The notes below the pieces were generated by a model. That model ran no database searches. It saw nothing but the letters and a program-made list of their open reading frames with translations, and was not told the DNA's origin. The translations under genes and the position numbers were made by a program. DNA of 14,818 bases from Bacteroidota bacterium. GTDB taxonomy: Bacteria; Bacteroidota; Bacteroidia; NS11-12g; UBA955. Shown piece by piece: positions 6,908 through 13,581 of this stretch. The first letter of the stretch is position 1. Each line of letters begins with the position of its first letter. The stretch covers positions 1 through 14,818 of the forward strand of contig JAGWYC010000023.1 of the NCBI GenBank assembly GCA_018969565.1. The letters run 5' to 3'.

Positions 6908-7812
6908 AGCCTATAGCCGCCTGGTGCCCGGAATACGTGTTAAATCTTCCGGAAAAGCACCCTTTTCCCATGATCAAATACCAGATGCTGCATACGCAAC
7001 TAATGGATGATGGTATTCTGAATGCGTCTTCATTCTTCAGACTCGATCCAGTCGAAATCAGACATTTAACAAGGGTTCATCAGGAGTCCTATGTGCGAAA
7101 ATGGATTCAAATGGAACTTCCGGATATAGCGGTGCGCAAAACAGGTTTTCCCCAGAATGCAGAAACCATTGCACGCGAGTTGCTGATTACCGGTGGAACG
7201 GTGCGGGCTCTGGAATGTGCCGTACATCATGGCGTAGCATTCAATCTGGCCGGTGGAACTCATCATGCATATCCCGATTTTGGCGCAGCTTATTGTTTGT
7301 TGAATGATGTGGCTGTTGCCGCCGCCTATGCCCTGAATGAACTTCATTTGAAATCGGTGTTGATTTTTGATCTGGATGTACATCAGGGCGACGGCACCGC
7401 TATGCACTTTAAGCATAACCCACGCGTGTTCACCTGTAGTGTTCACAGTGCGGATATATGGCCGCGGGTTAAAACCAAATCTGATCTTGATGTTGGGCTT
7501 CCGGCCGGTACCGGGGGTACTGATTACCTGGAACAAGCTGAACAGGCCTTAAAGACGTCGCTGACGGCTTCCAGACCCGAAGTGCTTTTCTACATTGCCG
7601 GCGCGGATGTTCTGGAAACGGACCGCCTGGGCAATCTGGCGCTGACGGAAGAAGATTGCCAACTGCGCGATCGAATGGTTTTTGATGTTTGTGGTTCGGC
7701 AGGAATTCCCTTAGTGGTGACCATGGGTGGTGGATATGCTAAGCAGGTGCAACAGGTCGTAAACGTACACAAAAACACGTTCCGCGAAGGACTTCGACTG
7801 TATCGTGAATAA
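6904..7812 (+). CDS. Histone deacetylase superfamily enzyme
   Basis: 302 residues, start set by the ATGA overlap with the membrane-protein gene. The catalytic signature is complete: GGTHHAYPDFG at 117-127 (His120-His121 charge relay), IFDLDVHQGDGTA at 154-166 (zinc ligands Asp158 and His160), AGADVLETDRLG at 232-243 (zinc ligand Asp235), and GGGY at 275-278 (Tyr278, transition-state tyrosine). It should therefore be an active zinc hydrolase. The motif layout resembles the short class IV (HDAC11-like) and bacterial acetoin-utilisation-type proteins. Bacterial members deacetylate small amides such as acetylpolyamines, or lysines, or act as deacylases; the substrate here cannot be told. It is cytoplasmic, with no signal peptide. 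Its stop is 7 nt from the stop of the convergent PorV2-like gene. Confidence 0.94.
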   Translation: MKPIAAWCPEYVLNLPEKHPFPMIKYQMLHTQLMDDGILNASSFFRLDPVEIRHLTRVHQESYVRKWIQMELPDIAVRKTGFPQNAETIARELLITGGTVRALECAVHHGVAFNLAGGTHHAYPDFGAAYCLLNDVAVAAAYALNELHLKSVLIFDLDVHQGDGTAMHFKHNPRVFTCSVHSADIWPRVKTKSDLDVGLPAGTGGTDYLEQAEQALKTSLTASRPEVLFYIAGADVLETDRLGNLALTEEDCQLRDRMVFDVCGSAGIPLVVTMGGGYAKQVQQVVNVHKNTFREGLRLYRE

Positions 7813-7819
7813 CCCGGAT

Positions 7820-8920
7820 TTAACGATCTATCCCGAAGCGAAGTGAAATGAGGTTTGAGTATAATCCCGTTCCGCTTTGTCCGAAACCACTGATGGCATA
7901 ATCAAGGGTAAAAGAGCCAAAACGGATTCCCGCGCCTGCAGATACCTGGGTTCTCCATACTTCCTTGTTATTCCTGATGATTTCCCTTTGCAGGTTATAT
8001 ACGCCACAGCGCAGGAACAACACGTTTTTCTCATCGTCTTCCTGCAGTAAATAACCCCATTCGGCACCCAAATGCGGGTCAATACTGATTACGTTACTCC
8101 GAATTAAGGTGTTGCGCTTTCCGTCGGTGGTCAGATCCATGTTGAACTCCGTATTGAGCAGCCACTTATCCTTCCGAATACTCTTTGCGGCACCGAAAAT
8201 GAGCCTTGGAAGACCTATTTCGGTGCTCTTTTCGGGGATGGTGTTTCCCGTGAGAGCCAACACATCTTTCTGTTTATCGGTAAAGGAAAACTCCCAGGCG
8301 TTAAAACTGCTGCTGATATCCCGGGCAACCACAGCAAAACTCCATCCGGTTTTAGGCATAACCGCGCGAAAAGCTGCATCAAAACCGAAGCCCCAGGCAC
8401 GGGCAAACGGCCCAACTTTGCGGTGTATTATTTTTATACCGCTTCCCACACTGTACTGGGTTTTGCTGTAACGGATTTTCAACTTCTTGCCATAGTTGGC
8501 AAAAAAGCCGTAATCAGCGGCTGAGAAGGTGCTGATCCTATCGTAGTTCACCTGTCCGTTCTGAATCAGGTCCAGGGTATTGAGTATTCCATCCACACCG
8601 AAACGCAGGACACCAAAGCCAAAACCGTCATTCTGTGCGCCTTTAGCAGCAAATGATAAATAATCATAGTTGGCCAGCCCCTGGTAATAGGAAGCGTGCA
8701 TAAAACTTCCCTGAATCTGGTTGTCGAGGGCGCTTAATCCGGCAGGGTTCCAATAACCGGCGCTTGCGTCATGAGTACTTGCCACTACGGCCCTGCCCAT
8801 AGCAAAGGCCCTGGCCCCCACGCCCATGTGCAGAAACTCGTTCACGTATTTACGCACTTGTTGCCCACGGAGGGGGACAAAACACGTAATCAGGCCAATA
8901 CAAACAACAACGCGTTTCAC
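7820..8920 (-). CDS. PorV/PorV2-like outer-membrane beta-barrel protein
   Basis: 366 residues with a GTG start at 8920, fixed by the GTGA overlap with the gene upstream. A signal peptide is clear (MKRVVVCIGLITCF, then cleavage near RGQ). The mature N-terminus KYVNEFLHMGVGARAFAMG, then DASAGYWNPAGL, is the hallmark of the PorV/PorQ group within the FadL-like barrel superfamily. The rest consists of alternating amphipathic strands, ending in LRFGIDR as a last barrel strand. PorV acts with the type IX secretion system as an outer-membrane shuttle for cargo; PorV2-type proteins share the fold but their role is unsettled. No other type IX component is in this window. The PorV2 label rests on the N-terminal motif and length (about 365 residues); the true PorV is usually nearer porU. 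Confidence 0.85.
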   Translation of the reverse strand: MKRVVVCIGLITCFVPLRGQQVRKYVNEFLHMGVGARAFAMGRAVVASTHDASAGYWNPAGLSALDNQIQGSFMHASYYQGLANYDYLSFAAKGAQNDGFGFGVLRFGVDGILNTLDLIQNGQVNYDRISTFSAADYGFFANYGKKLKIRYSKTQYSVGSGIKIIHRKVGPFARAWGFGFDAAFRAVMPKTGWSFAVVARDISSSFNAWEFSFTDKQKDVLALTGNTIPEKSTEIGLPRLIFGAAKSIRKDKWLLNTEFNMDLTTDGKRNTLIRSNVISIDPHLGAEWGYLLQEDDEKNVLFLRCGVYNLQREIIRNNKEVWRTQVSAGAGIRFGSFTLDYAISGFGQSGTGLYSNLISLRFGIDR

Positions 8921-9567
8921 AAGAATTTCAGGTTTTCAAAAATACACGCTTCTGCGGCCGGAATAAGGCTGTTCATTGCATTTCTGGCTTCGGCATTCCA
9001 TTCACCGCTTACACCGGCACGCATGTAAATACGCATCAGGCTGTAAGTGAACGCGTCATCGTCGGTATAATGATACAGATATTTTAACTCCACGAAGCGC
9101 TTCCAACGTTCATGAAACAATGGATCGCGTGCCTGAATACTCGCATGAAGAAACTGATCCAAGGCGCGTGTTTCGGTGCTTTCCAGGCTTTGATAAAAGC
9201 GGTCCAGCAAGTCGGGGTATTGCTTCATCAGCACACGATCCAGCATGAGTTCCAATACCAGGTGGGATGCCAGCCAGACACGTGGTATATGCTTGCCCAG
9301 ATGATGTTCTTTAAACAACATACGGAGTTCCGCTTCTCCCTGCTCAAAAAAATCTGAACGGTGAAATTGCAGATCGCGTTCCAGATGCCGGCAACTTCCG
9401 AGAAACAGTTCATGGGCTTCACCATTGAGGTGTTCCTGTTGAACCAATTCAAGGCGAAAACGCTTCCCGGGCAGGAAGTTTCTGATCAGATCAGGCAATA
9501 CCAATCCCGCATTGTAATGAAACCTGGCCTCTTGGTGGTCTGTAAAGAAATGTGCGAAAAAATTCAA
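8917..9567 (-). CDS. Uncharacterised protein, possibly distantly related to ACP phosphodiesterase
   Basis: 216 residues from a TTG at 9567; a GTG at 9603 would add 12 residues. I prefer 9567 because it yields MNFFAHFF, and because a perfect -7 box (9573-9580) lies between the two candidates. It is all-helical, with no signal or membrane segment. The pattern NFFAHFF, then LVLPDLIRNF, then RDLQFHRSDFF, then RVWLASHLVLELMLDRVL has the same order and spacing as the acyl-carrier-protein phosphodiesterase family (NFLAH, GDFVKG, LHR-x-ID-x-F-x-D, DxxxDHFL). The individual catalytic positions do not all match. This is a remote structural guess, not a family assignment. Its TGA overlaps the GTG of the PorV2-like gene, so the two are co-translated. 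It is divergent from msrB. Confidence 0.75.
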   Translation of the reverse strand: MNFFAHFFTDHQEARFHYNAGLVLPDLIRNFLPGKRFRLELVQQEHLNGEAHELFLGSCRHLERDLQFHRSDFFEQGEAELRMLFKEHHLGKHIPRVWLASHLVLELMLDRVLMKQYPDLLDRFYQSLESTETRALDQFLHASIQARDPLFHERWKRFVELKYLYHYTDDDAFTYSLMRIYMRAGVSGEWNAEARNAMNSLIPAAEACIFENLKFL

Positions 9568-9572
9568 TCTTG

Positions 9573-9580
9573 CAAAAATA
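9573..9580 (-). promoter_or_regulatory. -7 promoter box upstream of the uncharacterised gene/PorV2-like pair
   Basis: TATTTTTG on the minus strand is an exact TAnnTTTG match, ending 5 nt before the TTG at 9567. If used, a start at the GTG at 9603 would lie upstream of the transcript. No strong -33 element is seen. Confidence 0.45.
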
Positions 9581-9656
9581 CGGGCTTCCAAATGGGCTAA
9601 CACTCATTCAGCTACAATGCCGAACCATTACCGCGCATATTTGTTTGCTTTGGAAG

Positions 9657-10160
9657 ATGATAACAGAAACGAATAAAGCCGTGTTTGTGCTTGTATTCTT
9701 ATGGCTGTTTCAGGCTTGCGGTACACCGAAAGAACATCAATCAAAGAACATGAATAAAGACACGTTTTCGGTTGTGAAAACAGAAGCGGAATGGCGCGAA
9801 CAACTGGGCGAAGAAGCGTTCAGGGTGCTTCGGGAAAAAGGCACCGAGCGCCCGTTCAGCAGCCCCTTTGAGCATTTGTGGGATAGCGGAACTTATGTGT
9901 GTAAGGGCTGCGGGAAAGAACTGTTTTACAGCAACACCAAGTTTGATGCAGGATGCGGCTGGCCGAGTTTTTACGCGGCCATCAGCAAAGACCGGATTAA
10001 AGAAATTCCCGACTACAGCCACGGTATGATAAGGACCGAGGTTGTATGCGCGGCCTGCGGTGGGCATTTAGGTCATGTGTTCCCCGATGCTTACGAGCAG
10101 CCCGGCGGTATGCGATATTGCATCAATGGGGTTAGCCTGGGATTTGTGAAAAAGCCCTAA
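9657..10160 (+). CDS. msrB: Peptide-methionine (R)-S-oxide reductase MsrB, lipoprotein form
   Basis: 167 residues from ATG 9657. The frame is open 35 codons further upstream, but that part looks non-coding and overlaps the divergent promoter region. Residues 8-20 are a hydrophobic signal segment, then LFQAC places a lipobox cysteine at 21, so export and lipid anchoring are likely. The MsrB domain starts near residue 40: zinc-binding CKGC at 82-85 and CAAC at 131-134, the substrate-site segment GCGWPSF at 99-105 with Cys100 as the likely resolving cysteine, and the catalytic Cys155 in RYCINGVSL. It reduces methionine-R-sulfoxide in proteins, here probably in the envelope, as oxidative-damage repair. 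A second ATG at 9750 could give a cytoplasmic form. It is transcribed alone and convergent with the response regulator. Confidence 0.95.
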   Translation: MITETNKAVFVLVFLWLFQACGTPKEHQSKNMNKDTFSVVKTEAEWREQLGEEAFRVLREKGTERPFSSPFEHLWDSGTYVCKGCGKELFYSNTKFDAGCGWPSFYAAISKDRIKEIPDYSHGMIRTEVVCAACGGHLGHVFPDAYEQPGGMRYCINGVSLGFVKKP

Positions 10161-10197
10161 AAAAGGAATGTCCCGCAGGGGGGGCGGGACAATTCCT
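10158..10197 (-). terminator. Strong hairpin terminator for the minus-strand kinase/regulator transcript
   Basis: Arms at 10164-10176 and 10184-10197 (AGGAATGTCCCGC paired with GCGGGACAATTCCT, one bulged A) enclose a G-rich loop. Read on the minus strand, the stem is followed at once by TTTTTT, as in an intrinsic terminator. On the plus strand the stem follows the msrB stop by 3 nt, but no U tract comes after it, so it is mainly oriented to stop the minus-strand transcript. It may still protect the msrB mRNA 3' end. Confidence 0.75.
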
Positions 10198-10414
10198 AAT
10201 CAGGGGGTATGTTTGCCTCTTTGCCTTCGCGGCGCAGACACCGTTTCAGGGCTAAAACACAGGACACAACATAAAAAGACCTGCATTTGTACCAAAAAGG
10301 CAAAGTGGCTCGCAAGTGAATAAGCTTGCTTGCTGATTCAAAGATGTAATTTAATGCTGTTCAGACACCCGCAGGTTTCATAAAATGCAGGGTATAATTC
10401 ATCAACATACAATA
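10198..10414 (-). other. Long untranslated tail downstream of the response regulator
   Basis: About 215 nt between the regulator stop and the terminator hairpin. I see no convincing open reading frame on either strand. A short GCAAG/CTTGC pair sits at 10312-10329 but makes only a weak stem. It is most simply the 3' UTR of the kinase/regulator transcript; an RNA with its own function is possible but unsupported. Confidence 0.4.
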
Positions 10415-11170
10415 TCAGCGCATGCCCATGAATTGCAGGAAGGTTTCACGCATATCTCTGGAAAGGGGAATCTCGTCCGTATTGTCCATCACAACGCTCC
10501 CACCATCAGCTTTAATGTATTCAACAATTCGATCCACGTTTACTACGTAAGAGCGATGCGGTCTGAAGAAACGGTTAGCCTTATTAAGGGTGTGCTCGAA
10601 TTCTTTAATCTTACGGCTAACCAGAATATTCTTACCATTATTCATGATGAAGTGGGTATAGCTTCCATCTGCCTTCAGATATATGATGTCGCTGAGGGTC
10701 ACAAACAGCACGCCTCCTGAGGTAGGTAAGGGAATTTTTTTAACGCCTTCAACCATCAGTTCCTTGAGTTCAGCCACATCATTTGCGGAAAGACCCGGTT
10801 CCTTCAGGTTTTTACGCACTTTTTCTATAGCTGCTTCCAGTTGGTCTAACTGTAGCGGTTTGAGCAGATAATCCACCGCTGACACCTGAAAAGCATTCAG
10901 GGCATACTGCGTATAGGCCGTAGTAAATATCACCTGGTATTGCGAGGGGTCGGTGTTGTCGAACAGTGATAATCCAGATTGACCGGGCAGTTCTACGTCT
11001 AAAAAAACAAGATCGGGCTTTTTGTCGTGGATGATGCCGGCGGCTTGCTGCACATCATTGGCAATACCCACAACCTGAACATCAGGAAAATGTTCGCTGA
11101 GCAGCGTGTTCAGAACATTTTGAGCCCTTGGCTCGTCTTCTACAATAAGTGCTTGAATAGGTGTTATCAT
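10415..11170 (-). CDS. LytTR-family response regulator
   Basis: 251 residues, ATG at 11170. Residues 5-120 form the receiver domain: acidic pair E11-D12, phospho-acceptor Asp58 in LVFLDVELPG, Thr84 in FTTAY and Lys104 in LLKPL are all present. Residues about 150-251 are a LytTR DNA-binding domain (DIIYLKADGSYTHF, then FFRPHRSYVVNVDRI, then DEIPLSRD). It should be phosphorylated by the histidine kinase encoded 23 nt upstream and then bind DNA as a dimer to control transcription. LytTR sites are short imperfect direct repeats; I could not identify one with confidence in this window, so the target genes are unknown. Confidence 0.96.
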   Translation of the reverse strand: MITPIQALIVEDEPRAQNVLNTLLSEHFPDVQVVGIANDVQQAAGIIHDKKPDLVFLDVELPGQSGLSLFDNTDPSQYQVIFTTAYTQYALNAFQVSAVDYLLKPLQLDQLEAAIEKVRKNLKEPGLSANDVAELKELMVEGVKKIPLPTSGGVLFVTLSDIIYLKADGSYTHFIMNNGKNILVSRKIKEFEHTLNKANRFFRPHRSYVVNVDRIVEYIKADGGSVVMDNTDEIPLSRDMRETFLQFMGMR

Positions 11171-11193
11171 ATCGAATCGGGGTTAATGGTTTA

Positions 11194-12081
11194 CTACAGT
11201 TCATCCAATTCAACCGGAACTGCCAGCACTACGGTTGTTCCGATTGATTCCCCCATTTCATTCAATTTGTCCGTGTACTGCACCGATATGGCCGTGTCAC
11301 GGTCGGCATTCAACAACTCCAGTCTGCGTTTGGTTGCGCTGGTTGCAAACGACTTGTGGGTTCTGTAACTTTCTATTTGCCCACTTCGTTCACGACCAAT
11401 ACCGTTGTCGTTCACCGTGCAAAATAGCACTTTTTTTTCTTCTTCAAGCCTAAAACCAATATCAAGTTGTTTTTCCCCTTTTTTGTGCAGCAATCCATGT
11501 TTCAAAGCATTTTCTACATAGGGCTGTATGAGCATGGATGGAACATATATATGATGTGGTTTTAACAGATCATCAATACGCATATCTATCTTCAGCTCCT
11601 CGCCAAACCTCAATGCTTCCAGGTCCAGATAAACCCTAAGGCACTTTATTTCATCAGAAAGACGCACATTTTCTTCTTCACTCATATCCAGCGTCATGCG
11701 CATCAAATCGCTGAATTTACCCAGATAGCGCATGGCCTGGGTTTTTTCATTCATCAAAATAAATTCCTGTATGCAATTCAGGGCGTTGAACATAAAATGA
11801 GGGTTCATCTGTACCTTGAGGGCCTGTAATTGTGAGCGTTGCAACTCCTTCTCTACCCTGAATCGCTCTATATCGGTCTGGTGCTTTTTATGCCGCTTTC
11901 CAAGGTTGTAACGCACATACAGCGCCGAGCCAATGGAAATCATAAAGAACAACACGATATAAACAGCATCCCTTTGCCAGAACTGCTCAGGAGAAAACAA
12001 CAGTGTATGTCGTCCCGTTTTATTCTGAAGGGTGTCGAGTATAAATATTAAACCATCAATCGTGTGATTGTTAATATACAT
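11194..12081 (-). CDS. LytS-type sensor histidine kinase with a minimal sensor part
   Basis: 295 residues, ATG at 12081; the frame closes 11 codons upstream, so no longer form exists here. One membrane helix lies at 39-58, followed by a coiled-coil-like stretch (62-90). The His_kinase domain has QMNPHFMFNALN with phospho-acceptor His95, the N box QPYVENALKHG (Asn191) and the G box NDNGIG at 224-229. It should phosphorylate the LytTR regulator downstream. Many Bacteroidota relatives carry a large periplasmic propeller and Y_Y_Y module ending in an FWQ-type segment just before the membrane helix. Here that segment (SPEQFWQR, 30-37) is kept, but only about 38 residues precede the helix. It may sense through the membrane or through a partner. 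Weak -7-like boxes occur at 12093-12100 and 12196-12203. Confidence 0.94.
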   Translation of the reverse strand: MYINNHTIDGLIFILDTLQNKTGRHTLLFSPEQFWQRDAVYIVLFFMISIGSALYVRYNLGKRHKKHQTDIERFRVEKELQRSQLQALKVQMNPHFMFNALNCIQEFILMNEKTQAMRYLGKFSDLMRMTLDMSEEENVRLSDEIKCLRVYLDLEALRFGEELKIDMRIDDLLKPHHIYVPSMLIQPYVENALKHGLLHKKGEKQLDIGFRLEEEKKVLFCTVNDNGIGRERSGQIESYRTHKSFATSATKRRLELLNADRDTAISVQYTDKLNEMGESIGTTVVLAVPVELDEL

Positions 12082-12253
12082 ATTTCCATCATCAAATAAA
12101 GGCGATAATTCTTAATATAACCTGTTGAAAATCAAAATATTACATGGTTTTTTACCGTAGTGTTTCACTTTGTGTGGTTTGTGATTATTTATAACCAAAA
12201 TTATTCCATTAAGCCTTTCAAGCGCATATAAAATTAGTCTATCGAAGGATCAC
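12082..12253 (-). promoter_or_regulatory. AT-rich intergenic region with candidate promoter for the kinase/regulator pair
   Basis: 172 nt, visibly richer in A and T than its surroundings, between the decarboxylase stop and the kinase start. On the minus strand TAATTTTG (12196-12203) matches TAnnTTTG exactly and TTTATTTG (12093-12100, 11 nt before the ATG) misses by one base. No hairpin with a U tract is seen after the decarboxylase gene, so read-through from the kynurenine operon is possible. Confidence 0.4.
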
Positions 12254-13279
12254 TTAACGGAACGACTTCATCGGCATGTTCAACCATTCCAGAGCGCTGC
12301 GGTGCAGCATATCCGCCTTCGTTTCGGCATCAATATCTAAACCATGGATTAAAGCACCCGGTATGTCTTCTCCTAGAGGAAAGGGATAATCTGTACCCAG
12401 ACAAATGCGTTTGGGGCCCATCAACTCCATGATATATTCGAGCATACGTGGCTCGTGCACCAAACTATCCAGCCAGAATTTACCCAGATAATGCCTTGGG
12501 TTGTGGGGATTGTCCACAGCAACCAAGTCAGGACGTGCGCGCCAGCCATGCTCAATTCTCCCGATGGTTCCGGGAAATGACCCTCCACCATGGGCGAAGG
12601 CTACCCTGAGGTTAGGGAGCCGTTCGAGCACTCCGCCAAAAATCATGGAACAAATTGCAAGGCTTGTTTCTGCGGGCATACCGACCAACCAAGGCAACCA
12701 GTAATTTGGCATCTTTGCCTTGGCCATCCACCACCAGGGGTGTACAAACAAGCTCATATCCAAGTCCTGCATGGCCTCGAAAATGGGAAACAACTCCGGC
12801 TGATTCAGATTCCAGTTGTTAATGTGGCTGCCTATCTGAATACCGCGTAAACCCAACGACTTGCACCGTTCAAGCTCCTGAATAGCCAGAGCAGTATGCT
12901 GCATGGGCAAGGTTCCCAAACCCACAAAACGGCGTGGATTTCTGGCCACAACTTCAGCAATGTGGTCGTTCAGGTATTTACTGATTTCCAAGGTATCCTT
13001 AGGTTCAGCCCAATAACTGAACATGACAGGTATCGTGCTGATTACCTGAACATCTACCGGATATGGAAAGGCATCACATTCATGAATGCGCACCTGGCCA
13101 TCCCAGCAATTATGGTCTATTTCGCGAAAGAAAGCATCATCCACCATCATGCGGGCGCAACAGGGCTTGTGGTGCTGCAGCCAAACAAACTCTCCGTATC
13201 CAAACTGCTCACGCCAGCGCGGCAGGTGCTCCGGGATGATGTGGGTGTGGATGTCTATGGTAAAAATCCGCTGCTCCAT
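12254..13279 (-). CDS. 2-amino-3-carboxymuconate-6-semialdehyde decarboxylase (ACMSD)
   Basis: 341 residues, ATG at 13279, the usual length for this amidohydrolase-superfamily decarboxylase. Zinc ligands are His11 and His13 (DIHTHI), His180 (LFVHPW), and Asp297 (GTDYPFP); His230 (FAHGGG) is the catalytic base. The substrate-binding arginines match R52 and R241 (IGRIEHG). Long blocks are nearly identical to the human enzyme as I recall it, such as VMFSYWA, RRFVGLGTLPMQ and YWLPWLVGMPAET. It converts 2-amino-3-carboxymuconate semialdehyde to 2-aminomuconate semialdehyde, steering tryptophan/kynurenine breakdown away from quinolinate and NAD toward full catabolism. It is the third gene of an operon with 3-hydroxyanthranilate dioxygenase, the enzyme that makes its substrate, and starts 2 nt after the 2TM gene stop. 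Confidence 0.96.
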   Translation of the reverse strand: MEQRIFTIDIHTHIIPEHLPRWREQFGYGEFVWLQHHKPCCARMMVDDAFFREIDHNCWDGQVRIHECDAFPYPVDVQVISTIPVMFSYWAEPKDTLEISKYLNDHIAEVVARNPRRFVGLGTLPMQHTALAIQELERCKSLGLRGIQIGSHINNWNLNQPELFPIFEAMQDLDMSLFVHPWWWMAKAKMPNYWLPWLVGMPAETSLAICSMIFGGVLERLPNLRVAFAHGGGSFPGTIGRIEHGWRARPDLVAVDNPHNPRHYLGKFWLDSLVHEPRMLEYIMELMGPKRICLGTDYPFPLGEDIPGALIHGLDIDAETKADMLHRSALEWLNMPMKSFR

Positions 13280-13281
13280 AA

Positions 13282-13578
13282 TCAGTGTTCCTGCCCCTTC
13301 TGACGTTCCTTATCAAGAAGCTCTCTGATTTTCTTTTCTTCCCAGTCGCGACTAAAAAATATTCTCGAACCGAAAACACCCCACCAGTGGCTGGCCACAC
13401 CTATTCCCCAGCCCAGGGTAGTCCAATAGAACCAATATACCTCGGGGGTGTTGAGCAGATTCACAATTACCAGCACAATATTCACCAACAGGTATATGAT
13501 AAAATGGGTATAGAAGCCCCTGATGGCCTGCACACGATTGCGCATGCGTTCTATTTCAGATTTGTTGAATTGTTCCAT
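13282..13578 (-). CDS. 2TM-domain membrane protein
   Basis: 98 residues, ATG at 13578. Two membrane helices at about 23-42 and 48-69 are joined by a short NTPEVY turn, with charged cytoplasmic ends: an N-terminal basic and acidic helix, and a C-terminal RDWEEKKIRELLDKER helix. This matches the small 2TM domain family of Bacteroidota, whose function is unknown. It lies between two kynurenine-pathway genes with gaps of 3 and 2 nt, so it is certainly in the same transcript. From memory, 2TM domains also occur fused to or beside LytS/LytTR signalling proteins, and such a pair lies downstream here. A role as a small membrane partner for signalling, or an unrelated passenger, are both possible. Confidence 0.88.
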   Translation of the reverse strand: MEQFNKSEIERMRNRVQAIRGFYTHFIIYLLVNIVLVIVNLLNTPEVYWFYWTTLGWGIGVASHWWGVFGSRIFFSRDWEEKKIRELLDKERQKGQEH

Positions 13579-13581
13579 GGT

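Noticed and set aside
9552..9656. N-terminal extension of msrB from an upstream ATG at 9552
   Set aside because: It would place 35 non-conserved residues before a clear lipoprotein signal and overlap the divergent gene and its -7 box.
10158..10197. Hairpin after msrB as an intrinsic terminator of msrB itself
   Set aside because: On the plus strand the stem is followed by a mixed sequence and a G run, not a U tract; the U tract is on the minus-strand side.
10312..10329. GCAAG/CTTGC pair as an RNA stem
   Set aside because: Five pairs with an eight-base loop and no flanking support; likely chance.
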